From Fluviicola sp. XM-24bin1 (lineage in GTDB: Bacteria; Bacteroidota; Bacteroidia; Flavobacteriales_D; Crocinitomicaceae): a DNA stretch of 64,000 nt. This document shows positions 46,237 through 54,620 of the stretch, piece by piece. Below the pieces are notes generated by a model. That model saw only the letters and a list, made by a program, of their open reading frames with translations. It made no database searches and was not told the origin of the DNA. The position numbers and the translations under genes were made by a program. The stretch spans positions 116,003 to 180,002 of the forward strand of contig QCWI01000010.1 of assembly GCA_003149635.1 (NCBI GenBank), written 5' to 3'. The stretch's first letter is position 1. Each line of letters starts with the position of its first letter.

Positions 46237-46539
46237 TTGGTAGCAATTGTGACGCTAAAATACAACCTAAATCGTTTAGTTCCATGAGGAATTGAGAAGA
46301 AAGAGGCATAATCAGGTTCAAGGCGGGAAGTAGAAAGCTGAAGGCTTTACTTCCCTCCCAGAGTTGATGGTTTAGATTACCCATCCATTATCCTCCCCCT
46401 AGCCCCTCCAATTCCTGCCTGCCACAGGCACGGCGAGAGCCTCTGCCATCGTTATTATCTACTCATGATTCAATATTAATTATTTCCTACCTAATTGTTT
46501 ACCTCTCAAAAATCCTGACATCTGTAGGAAAGAATCAAT
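46237..46539. other. Gene-free spacer with dispersed repeats
   Basis: No protein gene seen. A family B hairpin (GGGAAGTAGAAAGC / GGCTTTACTTCCC, about 46326-46356), a GC-rich segment CCTGCCTGCCACAGGCACGG (about 46413-46432) and a family A repeat (about 46461-46491). Confidence 0.55.
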
Positions 46540-46644
46540 ATGACAGAAACGGAAAAAGTCGTAATAAACAACAAGGACGAAGCGCTGAAATTGCTGTATC
46601 GGAATTACCCGTGGATTTACCATTACTTCAGGAAGCGTAAGTAG
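46540..46644 (+). pseudogene. Probable ECF sigma factor N-terminal remnant
   Basis: 34-codon open frame whose sequence DEALKLLYRNYPWIYHYFRK resembles the beginning of region 2 of Bacteroidota ECF sigma factors (EALKLLYxRYxPxIYHY). It stops at a TAG at 46642 just where a different reading frame with lipoprotein-like sequence takes over. Read as the 5' piece of a deleted sigma gene; a free-standing small protein cannot be excluded. Confidence 0.4.
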
Positions 46645-46684
46645 TTCTGGTGGTGCACGGAGTGCGGATAAAAACATCGATCGA

Positions 46685-47122
46685 TTGGTGGCAGAAGCGA
46701 CTCAGACTCGGGAATCATTAACCGTAACGAAAGGTGGAAAAACAGCCAAAATCACTTACAATGATTTCACTTTCGAAGTGGCGAACGCTGACAAATACAT
46801 CAAGTTGTACGCTTATGTGATGCCATATGAATTGAACAGCTACCAGCGCATTGAAGGTAAGAATGGAAAATTCTCGCATCCATTGAACAACGATTTCCGC
46901 TACAATATTACCGTTGTTGGAGAGAAGGAAAAAGGATACGGATTCTTCAAGCAATTGAATATCGAAGGTGCTGATCTTGGTAAAATCTCCTTAAAAACCG
47001 TTTCCAAGACGAAGTTGGATGCCGATGTCAAACAATTGAACGCAGCACGCGGAACTTCCCGCATGCCTATAGATTCGGAATTGGATTGGCTAGCAAAAGA
47101 GCGAAAAGACTACAAAGAGTAG
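46685..47122 (+). CDS. Hypothetical protein, probably 5'-truncated lipoprotein
   Basis: 145 residues from a TTG at 46685. The same frame is open upstream to about 46580 without a better start and encodes ITSGSVSSSGGARSADKNIDRLV, which looks like the region just after a lipobox whose signal peptide is missing. The body is beta-rich (LTVTKGGKTAKITYNDFTFEV, LYAYVMPYELNSYQRIEG) with a basic C-terminal helix. No family recognised. As it stands it would be cytosolic. Confidence 0.55.
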   Translation: MVAEATQTRESLTVTKGGKTAKITYNDFTFEVANADKYIKLYAYVMPYELNSYQRIEGKNGKFSHPLNNDFRYNITVVGEKEKGYGFFKQLNIEGADLGKISLKTVSKTKLDADVKQLNAARGTSRMPIDSELDWLAKERKDYKE

Positions 47123-47137
47123 AAAATACGGAAAGAG

Positions 47138-47263
47138 ATGGAAGCCTTCCGAGAGAAAATTCGAAATATCATTTTCCCTTGTTGTATAACTCGAGGACAA
47201 GGTCAACAAGCACAAAGTCAAGAAGACGAGGAGATTGAAGAAAGCGACGCAGAGGGTAAATAA
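47138..47263 (+). CDS. Possible 41-residue protein
   Basis: Small frame MEAFREKIRNIIFPCCITRGQ... with a double Cys and an acidic Gln/Glu tail. It starts 15 bp after the preceding gene and its stop abuts that of the convergent pseudouridine synthase. Only its neat position supports it. Confidence 0.3.
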   Translation: MEAFREKIRNIIFPCCITRGQGQQAQSQEDEEIEESDAEGK

Positions 47264-47998
47264 CTACTTCCCTTTCTCGAAAAACTGCCATAACGATTCT
47301 TGAGGCACGGGTGCGATCACTGTAACGCGTTCTTTCGACGTTGGGTGATCGTACTCCAGTTCCCTTGCATGTAAATGAATGGAACCGTCTTTGTTGGAGC
47401 GCTTGGCGCCGTATTTTAAATCACCTTTAATGATAGAACCGATTTTGGACAATTGACAGCGAATCTGATGGTGTCGCCCCGTTTCCAAGGTCACTTCCAA
47501 CAAATGGTATTTATCTGAAGATTGCAACCAACGATAATGCAAGACGGCTTTCTTAGATCCTTCCGTTTCACGGTCACTCGCGTAGGACTTGTTTTGTTTC
47601 TCGTTGCGTTTTAGGTAATGCGTTAAAGTAGCCTCCTTCTTCTCTGGCATCTCTTCTACCACTGCCCAATAGACTTTCCTTGTTGACTTCCCGCGGAACT
47701 GTTCATTCAAACGCGACAATCCCTTGCTCGTTCTGGCAAAAACAATGGCTCCACTTGTTGGTCGATCCAATCGATGCACTACCCCACAAAACACATTCCC
47801 AGGCTTGTTGAATTCCACCTTGATGTACTGCTTCACTTTTTCAGAAAGCGGTTCATCTCCCGTTTTATCGCCTTGTACGATGTCGCCGGCGCGTTTGTTC
47901 ACGACGATGGTGTGATTATCGGTGTGAAGGACAGAAATTGAGTTATAAGATTGAGGTGATGGATTAGACAGATTGGATGTATTAGAATGATTAGACAA
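47264..47998 (-). CDS. RluA-family pseudouridine synthase
   Basis: 244 residues. Catalytic motif HRLDRPTSGAIVFAR with the conserved Asp near residue 78, then GRHHQIRCQLSKIGSIIKGDLKYGA near 175-200 and the C-terminal LHARELEYDHP motif. No S4 domain. Isomerises uridines in rRNA or tRNA. The first ~20 residues (Asn/Ser-rich) are encoded by a low-complexity repeat; an internal start near residue 20 is possible but no ATG is there. Confidence 0.88.
   Translation of the reverse strand: MSNHSNTSNLSNPSPQSYNSISVLHTDNHTIVVNKRAGDIVQGDKTGDEPLSEKVKQYIKVEFNKPGNVFCGVVHRLDRPTSGAIVFARTSKGLSRLNEQFRGKSTRKVYWAVVEEMPEKKEATLTHYLKRNEKQNKSYASDRETEGSKKAVLHYRWLQSSDKYHLLEVTLETGRHHQIRCQLSKIGSIIKGDLKYGAKRSNKDGSIHLHARELEYDHPTSKERVTVIAPVPQESLWQFFEKGK
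47940..47998. repeat. Low-complexity repeat family C, left copy
   Basis: Words of the type TTAGACAGATTGGATGTATTAGAATGATTAG overlapping the 5' end of the pseudouridine synthase gene. Reverse-complement-related words (CTAATCTGTCCAATCC) occur at 48440-48480 on the other side of the four-helix-bundle gene. Confidence 0.5.
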
Positions 47999-48005
47999 AT
48001 ATTCT

Positions 48006-48371
48006 TTACTGCATTTTTGAATAAAGATTCGATTTGAATCTTGACATCATTTTAGTAATCGAAATTACTTCTTTTCTTATTAATTCAAAATCTTCCTTAC
48101 TCAGATAACCTATTTCCCTTGAGATGTCAACTTGCGTAGATAATTCATACAAGGAGCCCATCGCAATATTCATGAAACGTATAAACTCTTTATCCGATAA
48201 TCTAGCCGAACCCTCCTCTATATTTGACAGTACGGAAACCGCTGCTCTTCTAATCTGTGAGGTTAACCCATACTTCTCTTTATCTGGAAACCCCTCCGTC
48301 TTTTGATAAACTAAAATTGCTAAAGTTCTGCTTTGTTGCCAAAACTTTAGTTCTTCGTACTTGTGGATCAT
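48006..48371 (-). CDS. Four-helix-bundle protein (23S rRNA IVS-type)
   Basis: 121 residues of the S23/intervening-sequence family: YEELKFWQQSRTLAILVYQ, LTSQIRRAAVSVLSNIEEGSARLSDKEFIRFMNIAMGSLYELSTQVDISREIGYLS, four amphipathic helices with a conserved basic and an acidic face. Relatives are encoded within 23S rRNA intervening sequences, and the Avd protein of diversity-generating retroelements shares the fold. Here it stands alone, framed by family C repeats, suggesting an independently moving unit. Confidence 0.88.
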   Translation of the reverse strand: MIHKYEELKFWQQSRTLAILVYQKTEGFPDKEKYGLTSQIRRAAVSVLSNIEEGSARLSDKEFIRFMNIAMGSLYELSTQVDISREIGYLSKEDFELIRKEVISITKMMSRFKSNLYSKMQ

Positions 48372-48439
48372 TGTAATTGTTGTGTTAGGTTCTAATTAAG
48401 ATAGCATATTATATTATTGAATCTAGAACCTAATAGAAG

Positions 48440-48480
48440 ATTGAACTTCTAATCTGTCCAATCCTTCTAATTAATCCAAT
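48440..48480. repeat. Low-complexity repeat family C, right copy
   Basis: TTCTAATCTGTCCAATCC and CTTCTAATTAATCC words, related to the repeat at 47940-47998 in opposite orientation, upstream of the four-helix-bundle gene. Confidence 0.45.
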
Positions 48481-48521
48481 TTAAAGAAACGAATTACTAG
48501 CTTTGTCAAAAAAATTCAACT

Positions 48522-49337
48522 ATGTCAGTGCACAGCAATGTTAAGAAGGTGACCACGCACGTGCTTCAGGAGATGAAGAACGCCGGAGAGAAAATCACCA
48601 TGCTTACTGGATATGATTACACCATGGCGCGTATTATCGATACAGCCGGAATTGATGTAATCCTCGTGGGAGATTCTGCCTCGAATGTAATGGCAGGACA
48701 CGAAACAACGCTTCCGATTACATTGGATCAAATGATTTATCACGCCTCTTCGGTAGTTCGAGGAGTGGACAGAGCATTGGTTGTAGTGGATATGCCGTTT
48801 GGATCATACCAGGGAAACTCAAAAGAGGCCTTATCTAGTGCGATTCGAATTATGAAGGAATCCGGTGGACATGCCGTGAAATTGGAAGGTGGACAGGAAA
48901 TTTTGGAATCGATTTCAAGAATTTTGACCGCTGGAATTCCGGTGATGGGCCACTTGGGACTGACACCTCAGTCGATATACAAATTCGGAACGTACGTAGT
49001 TCGCGCGCGTGAAGAAGATGAGGCAAAACGCTTGATTGAAGATGCCAAAGCCTTGGAAGCTGCAGGATGTTTCGCCATCGTTTTGGAAAAAATCCCTACT
49101 GAATTGGCGGCGAAAGTAGCGAAAGAGGTATCTGTTCCGATTATCGGTATTGGTGCTGGTGGCGGCGTTGATGGACAGGTATTGGTAGTACACGATATGT
49201 TGGGAATTAACAACGAATTCAGCCCGCGTTTTTTGCGTAAATACCACAATCTTTTCCAAGAGATGTTAGGATCGTTCCATCGCTACATTGAAGACGTTCG
49301 CAGCGGAGACTTCCCGAACGAAGAAGAGTCGTACTAG
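48522..49337 (+). CDS. panB: 3-methyl-2-oxobutanoate hydroxymethyltransferase
   Basis: First committed step of pantothenate (CoA) synthesis: transfers a hydroxymethyl group from 5,10-methylene-THF to 2-oxoisovalerate. 271 residues, standard length. Metal-binding and catalytic motifs: [23 protein letters not shown] near 55-75, [24 protein letters not shown] and [20 protein letters not shown] near 205. Single gene. Confidence 0.96.
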   Translation: MSVHSNVKKVTTHVLQEMKNAGEKITMLTGYDYTMARIIDTAGIDVILVGDSASNVMAGHETTLPITLDQMIYHASSVVRGVDRALVVVDMPFGSYQGNSKEALSSAIRIMKESGGHAVKLEGGQEILESISRILTAGIPVMGHLGLTPQSIYKFGTYVVRAREEDEAKRLIEDAKALEAAGCFAIVLEKIPTELAAKVAKEVSVPIIGIGAGGGVDGQVLVVHDMLGINNEFSPRFLRKYHNLFQEMLGSFHRYIEDVRSGDFPNEEESY

Positions 49338-49456
49338 GCAAGGAATACAGAGAGTTGCATTTTTGTTGTAAAAATGTTGCATTTATAGGTGTTGTATCAG
49401 AAATAATGCGTAATATTGCACCCCCATTAGGGTAGAAGACAAAGAAATTTAGTGAC

Positions 49457-49810
49457 ATGGATTTTATCAAAGAACTTGAAAACGAACTAGTTGAAACGAA
49501 CAGCCTTCCTGATTTCGGAAGCGGTGACACGATTACAGTTTCATATAAAATTAAAGAGGGTAACAAAGAGCGTATTCAGCAGTTCCAAGGAGTTGTATTG
49601 CAACGCAAAGGTTCTGGAGCAACAGAAACGTTTACTATCCGCAAGATGTCTGGAAACGTTGGTGTAGAGCGTATCTTCCCAATGAACTCTCCGTTCATCG
49701 AAAGCATCAAAGTGAACAAATCAGGTAAAGTACGTCGTGCACGTATCTTCTACTTCCGCGAGCGTACTGGAAAATCAGCACGTATCAAAGAGAAACGATC
49801 TTTCGCTTAA
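49457..49810 (+). CDS. rplS: Large ribosomal subunit protein bL19
   Basis: 117 residues; MDFIKELENELVE start, then GDTITVSYKIKEGNKERIQQFQGVVLQRKGSG, FTIRKMSGNVGVERIFP and the basic C-terminal VRRARIFYFRERTGKSARIKEK. Located at the 30S-50S interface. Preceded by a possible promoter (TTG at 49392, TAATATTG at 49411) and followed by a terminator; here monocistronic rather than in the usual trmD operon. Confidence 0.96.
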   Translation: MDFIKELENELVETNSLPDFGSGDTITVSYKIKEGNKERIQQFQGVVLQRKGSGATETFTIRKMSGNVGVERIFPMNSPFIESIKVNKSGKVRRARIFYFRERTGKSARIKEKRSFA

Positions 49811-49830
49811 TTACAAGCATCACGATACGA

Positions 49831-49859
49831 AAGTCCTGTTCATTGAGCAGGACTTTTTT
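49831..49859 (+). terminator. Terminator of rplS
   Basis: AAGTCCTG / GCAGGACTT stem and T run 20 bp after the stop codon. Confidence 0.88.
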
Positions 49860-49906
49860 TGTGCCCAAAAACACAATAAAACAGGCACAATTCGTATTTT
49901 AAGAAC

Positions 49907-50629
49907 ATGGCGCGTCGCAAATTCACCCTACCTCGACTGATCGCTGGCGCAACCCTTCTGGGTTTGCTCGTCGTGCTTGCCTACGTATGCTACAAACAAT
50001 TTCAAACACCTCCCCACGAAAAAAACGAAGGATTCCGACCCTTAGCTGATGGATTCTACAGTCATGGAATCGATGTGTCGCACTATCAAGGGGATATCGA
50101 TTGGGATCGATTGATTAAAAAATCTAGTGTCAAAATTTCGTTTGTATTCTGCAAAGCCACTGAAGGAACTTCACTACTGGATAACAAATGGAAGAGGAAT
50201 CTCAAAGAATTACGAAAGCGAGACATTCCTGTGGGAGCGTATCATTATTTCAAACCGAATTTAGATGCAGCTAAACAAGCACATTTCTTCTTGAAGCATT
50301 ATCAGCCCAAGCAATCCGATTTACCTCCTGTAATTGATGTCGAAGAAGAGACTTTCAGCAAGATCAAGCTTCGCAATGATGTAAAAAAATGGATGGATAT
50401 CGTAAAGAAGAAAACCGGACGTCAACCGATTATCTACACGAACTATCATATGTTCTCAACGATTTTTAAACCGCGTTTTCGAGACTACACCTTTTGGATC
50501 GCAAATTACAGTGACCGACCAGAGCGCATGCAGGATGAACGCATTCAATACTGGCAATACTCCGATCGAGGCATGGTACCAGGAATTGAATCACATGTGG
50601 ATTTGAATATGTCGAAGATCAAGTTTTAA
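49907..50629 (+). CDS. GH25 family lysozyme (N-acetylmuramidase)
   Basis: 240 residues: one N-terminal transmembrane helix (about 11-29) anchors a glycoside hydrolase family 25 domain in the periplasm. Catalytic face: HGIDVSHYQGDIDWDRL (Asp), FVFCKATEGTSLLD, VGAYHYF, PPVIDVEE with the acidic pair DVEE near 145, and YWQYSDRG. Cuts the glycan backbone of peptidoglycan; probably a cell-wall remodelling enzyme. Confidence 0.92.
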   Translation: MARRKFTLPRLIAGATLLGLLVVLAYVCYKQFQTPPHEKNEGFRPLADGFYSHGIDVSHYQGDIDWDRLIKKSSVKISFVFCKATEGTSLLDNKWKRNLKELRKRDIPVGAYHYFKPNLDAAKQAHFFLKHYQPKQSDLPPVIDVEEETFSKIKLRNDVKKWMDIVKKKTGRQPIIYTNYHMFSTIFKPRFRDYTFWIANYSDRPERMQDERIQYWQYSDRGMVPGIESHVDLNMSKIKF

Positions 50630-50757
50630 TATTGAATCATGAATAGTCCTTATTCAATATTTCTTATTCCTTATTTAAAACTGTCCCGCAGCTATCTCGC
50701 CGGCCCGGCTCGGTCTCAGTCCTCGAAAGCTAACGCTTTCTCTTATTCCTTATTCCA
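50630..50757. repeat. Family A repeats between convergent genes
   Basis: ATTCAATATTTCTTATTCCTTATT (50648-50673) and TTATTCCTTATTCC (50743-50757), with a GC-rich segment (CGGCCCGGCTCGG) between. Confidence 0.5.
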
Positions 50758-50759
50758 AA

Positions 50760-52814
50760 CTACATTCCCGTAATCACAAACTCCGTTCTACGGTTCATTG
50801 CCTTGTTGGCATCGGATGTATTCGGAACTTTCGGTTTAGTTTGTCCGAATCCTTCAGAATTCAGGCGCTTTTTGTCGATGCCCTGAGAAATTAGGAATTC
50901 CATTACTCCATTCGCACGATCTTTTGAGAGTTGCAAGTTCTTAGCCGGATCACCTTCGTTATCCGTGTGTCCTTGAATAGAAACGGAAATACTCTCGTTC
51001 TCCTTTAAGAAGCGGGCGAATCCTTTTAAGATAAATTTCGAGCGATCTGATAAGGTGTAAGAAGCCGTTGCATAAAGAATGTCGTTAATCGTATAGGCAG
51101 CTCCTACTTTCAATTCCTTCACTTCAAGGTCGTTTCCTTTGATCGTAACATTGTCGTCCTTGAATTCATTCTTTTCAATCAACTTTGAATCGAAGGCGTG
51201 TCCCTCTTTCTTCACAGTTACCATGACGTCCTGCTTCTTGTTCGTCTTCACGATTGCAGCATATTTACCGTCGTCGCCGTTTACCTTGATCTCAGTCACT
51301 TCATCTGTCCCCTCGTAAGCGATCTCAATCGTTGCTCCTTCTACCGGATCTCCAGATTCATCACGCAACTCTCCTTTCAAAAGTGCTACCGATTGTGGAC
51401 GTGCCTCTTCGTACAACTCAAATGAGTAAATGTCCCAGTTACCGCCCTTCGCTGATGAGAAATACGCTACTTGACCGTCAATTGACACGAAAAGACCTAA
51501 CTCGTCTTCTGCAGAGTTAATCGGATATCCGATGTTCTTAGGATCTGACCAACTTCCATCGGGTTGCTGACGGATGTAGAAAATATCCAAGCCTCCTACT
51601 CCAACGCGTGTTTTCGTAGATTCTGAAACGAAGTACAATGTCTCACTATCCTGATGCAAGAACGGACTCTTATCCTTTCCGTCTGTGTTAATTAAATCAA
51701 ATGGCACGGCTTGTCCCCATGTTCCATCAGGCTTGCGCTTGGCCACCATGATATCGTTATTTCGCGTTGTCAAACGATTTGCTGTAAAGTACAAGGTATT
51801 TCCATCCGCAGACAAAGAAGGCTGACCTTCCCAGCCGCCTGGCGTATTGATTTCAGGCCCTAAACGCTCCAGCGCTGTCCACGTGTAGTCATTTCCACCC
51901 GTTCCAGATCGCTTATACGTAGTGCTGTATAAGTCACAATTACGATAATCCTGACCGTTTACTTTTTCGTCCTTACAAGCACAGATGATCATCTCTTTGT
52001 TATCCACGGATAAAGTAGATGCCCCATAACTTTTTACCGATCCATCGTTGAATGGTGGCTGCAATGGTGTTCCTGTATCAAATTCCGATTTGTAATCCGG
52101 ACGGAAAGAAAAAGTGAACTCCTCCACTGTTTCTGAATGGAAGGTCGTTACCTCCTTATCGACCATGCGAGAATAGAAAATCAACTCGTTATCCGGTGAA
52201 ATCATCGGGAAGTACTCGTGCGTTCCCGAGCTTACGTGCTTTACAACCACTGGATTGAACGGAACTTCCGTCGTTAGAACCTCATTTTCGTACTCTAAAT
52301 CCCCTACTACTTCAGCGACATCGCTCAATCGTTTGTTATGATCTGCGGCATACTTACTTCGATCCGGATTGTCATATGCCTGAAAAGCTTTGAACCATTT
52401 AACCGCTGCGTCCATATCTCCCTGTGCGTAACGAATCACTCCTAAGTAATACGTACAATTGGAATGAAAATCATCACAAATCTCCAAAGTCTGCTTGAAC
52501 ATCTTCTCTGCTTTCGCCCACAAACGATCTCCTTTGTTTGGATTCGGATCGCGCTCATATGCCTGCAAACCTAAATCATACGCGTACATCGCGAACTCGT
52601 AATACGGAGTTGCATTTTCTTCGTCTTCTTGAATTGCTTTATTGAAATTATCCACGGCTTCCTGACTGGTTTTAGCAGATTCAGCAGCTTTCAGATATTT
52701 TTGAGCTTTTTTGTTTGGGGCTTGGCACCATTCTGCGTCTTCCTGAGCAGAGAGGGTAAATGTGCAAGCAAGAATAAATAAGGAGCAGTAATATTTAACC
52801 ATTACACGAATCAT
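50760..52814 (-). CDS. PorE-like OmpA-family protein (third copy)
   Basis: 684 residues: signal peptide (FTLSAQ), TPR helices (about 30-165), PD40 propeller (about 185-455; LIFYSRM, LYFTANRLTTRNNDIMVA, LYFVSESTKTRVGVGGLDIFYI), a carboxypeptidase-regulatory-like domain (about 460-545) and a full OmpA domain (about 575-684; HTDNEGDPAKNLQLSKDRA, NRRTEFVI). Complete peptidoglycan-binding signatures make it the most regular PorE-type protein of the three in the window. A second ATG at 52802 would shorten the signal peptide. Single gene. Confidence 0.88.
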   Translation of the reverse strand: MIRVMVKYYCSLFILACTFTLSAQEDAEWCQAPNKKAQKYLKAAESAKTSQEAVDNFNKAIQEDEENATPYYEFAMYAYDLGLQAYERDPNPNKGDRLWAKAEKMFKQTLEICDDFHSNCTYYLGVIRYAQGDMDAAVKWFKAFQAYDNPDRSKYAADHNKRLSDVAEVVGDLEYENEVLTTEVPFNPVVVKHVSSGTHEYFPMISPDNELIFYSRMVDKEVTTFHSETVEEFTFSFRPDYKSEFDTGTPLQPPFNDGSVKSYGASTLSVDNKEMIICACKDEKVNGQDYRNCDLYSTTYKRSGTGGNDYTWTALERLGPEINTPGGWEGQPSLSADGNTLYFTANRLTTRNNDIMVAKRKPDGTWGQAVPFDLINTDGKDKSPFLHQDSETLYFVSESTKTRVGVGGLDIFYIRQQPDGSWSDPKNIGYPINSAEDELGLFVSIDGQVAYFSSAKGGNWDIYSFELYEEARPQSVALLKGELRDESGDPVEGATIEIAYEGTDEVTEIKVNGDDGKYAAIVKTNKKQDVMVTVKKEGHAFDSKLIEKNEFKDDNVTIKGNDLEVKELKVGAAYTINDILYATASYTLSDRSKFILKGFARFLKENESISVSIQGHTDNEGDPAKNLQLSKDRANGVMEFLISQGIDKKRLNSEGFGQTKPKVPNTSDANKAMNRRTEFVITGM

Positions 52815-52988
52815 TTTAGCATTGAGGTAGAAACAAAATCCGTACCCAATTATTTATATCGTGTATTCACAGGAAAGGTTACACGAAAAACTAGGAAAAA
52901 TTGGTCGTTCCTGAACTAAGCATGGCACTTCATTACAATTCAAATAAATCTCTTGTTATAAAACTAATAATGAACACTAATTAGAAGT

Positions 52989-53606
52989 TCATCTTCTCTC
53001 GGCTGCCACAACCGCTTCTTCTAAATATTTCAACCATCTTTCTTGGCAATAGTTTCTTAGCTCGGGAGAAAGTTTATCCAAAGCATCTTCATTGAAAAGG
53101 TAGAATTTCACTTTATTCAAATCTTGCCGAATGGTCAACTTACCTGAGCCGTTGTCCCAATACATGTTATTGACATAATAGAAGGGAACAGGAATAATCT
53201 CCTTTCCTTTGATATCTGGACCTCCGAACAATTCGATTAAGTACGTACTGAGTGAATCTGGGTTCAATTAGAGCCCCGTAAACTCTATTTCGCCGTTCTT
53301 CAAATCAAAATCATCCAATCTGCCATTCGATCCAATCGAACTGTACACAATAGTACCATTGTAATCCCCTTGGCATATCTCAACACTACCTCGCCAACGT
53401 TTCGATGGTGAATACTCTGGAAATGTAATTACAAGGGTATCTGGAGACAAGGTGTAGGTCATTACGGTATCGCAAAACTCATATTCGCCTTCAAAATAGG
53501 ACTCCCATGCCTCCTCCTTCTCTTCTGTTGAAGACTCTGATTCGCACGAAATCAAGAGCAGCAGTAAAGGGGAAAGAAAGATTAGGATATTTTTCGCCGA
53601 CTTCAT
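52989..53606 (-). pseudogene. Lipoprotein gene interrupted by an in-frame TAA
   Basis: Two abutting open frames in the same phase: 53606-53268 (112 residues, lipoprotein signal LLLLLISC) and 53267-52989 (92 residues). They are separated only by a TAA at 53270-53268; replacing it gives a 205-residue protein, the same length as the intact paralogue at 31332-31949, with matching layout (DSLSTYLIELF, NYCQERWLKYLEE). Start overlaps the upstream epimerase stop by 4 bp. Either a recent nonsense mutation, a sequencing error or, less likely, stop-codon readthrough. Confidence 0.8.
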
Positions 53607-54511
53607 TTGCTTGCAAGGTCTTTTATGGCTGAGGAGATGTCAGGAAACTGAAAAGCTGCTCCACTCTCTTTCAGAACTATCGGTTCTACGTAACTACTTT
53701 TTAATACAAGTGAAGCTTCCGTGCCGATGATCGCGCTTCCAATCTTTAAGAGAAAAGCAGGAGCTGGAATTCCGAAAGAACGATTGTGTCCTTTGCGCAT
53801 TGCCGCCATGAACTCGCAGTTGGTGATTAGATCTGGTGCGCACATGTTTACAGGGCCAGAAATTTGATTATTCTCTAACAAGGTATCTCGCACGATTGCT
53901 ACAAAATCAGCCACATGCATCCAAGGGAAGTATTGCTTTCCCGAACCTTGCTTTCCGCCTCCGAAGAGCTTCGTCAATTTCGCAATCAATGGATAGCTGC
54001 CGTCTTCGAGTCCAAGAATGACCGAGGTGCGCATTAATACTTTACGCGTATTCGACGCATATTTCAAACATGCGGCTTCCCATTTTACTGTAACATCAGC
54101 CAGAAAATCATTATCGAATTCAGTCGCCGTTTCGTCTTGTGGTGTATCGAAAGACTCTTTATAAATGGAAACTCCAGAGGAATTCAGCCAAACCTTCGGT
54201 GGATTCTTGCATGCATCAATTGCCTGACCAACGGCTTCAGTGGTAAATACCCTCGAATTCAAAATCGCAGCTTTGTTCTTTTCGTTATGTCGACAATTCA
54301 CCGACTTTCCAGTCAAGTTGATCACCGCGAATGCGCCTTCCAGCTCATCTGCCCAATCTCCGACATTCTTGCCGTCCCACAAGACGTTTCGAGCACCCGA
54401 AATGATCTCCGGTCGCCGCGTCAATGTGATTACTTCAAATTTCTCTGCCAAAACTGGCACCAAATGCCTTCCGATAAAACCGTTTGCCCCGGCCACAATA
54501 ACTTTCTCCAT
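53603..54511 (-). CDS. TIGR01777 family epimerase (SDR39U1-like)
   Basis: 302 residues of the atypical short-chain dehydrogenase type: Rossmann motif VAGANGFIGRHL at the N-terminus, NLTGKSVNCRHNEKNKAAILNSRV near 70-92, SSGVSIY, FPWMHVADFV and a C-terminal DUF1731-like region (IPAPAFLLKIGSAIIGTEASLVLKSSYVEPIVLKESG). Substrate unknown. It precedes and overlaps the interrupted lipoprotein gene by 4 bp. Confidence 0.9.
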   Translation of the reverse strand: MEKVIVAGANGFIGRHLVPVLAEKFEVITLTRRPEIISGARNVLWDGKNVGDWADELEGAFAVINLTGKSVNCRHNEKNKAAILNSRVFTTEAVGQAIDACKNPPKVWLNSSGVSIYKESFDTPQDETATEFDNDFLADVTVKWEAACLKYASNTRKVLMRTSVILGLEDGSYPLIAKLTKLFGGGKQGSGKQYFPWMHVADFVAIVRDTLLENNQISGPVNMCAPDLITNCEFMAAMRKGHNRSFGIPAPAFLLKIGSAIIGTEASLVLKSSYVEPIVLKESGAAFQFPDISSAIKDLASK

Positions 54512-54620
54512 CTCTCCGATTTCTTCCTTATAAAGTTACTCAATTCTATCGACCGTTGATCATTTTTTAAAGGCTTCTGTATGAAGTTTGGTTATCTTGA
54601 CGGCTCCAAAACTATTATAT

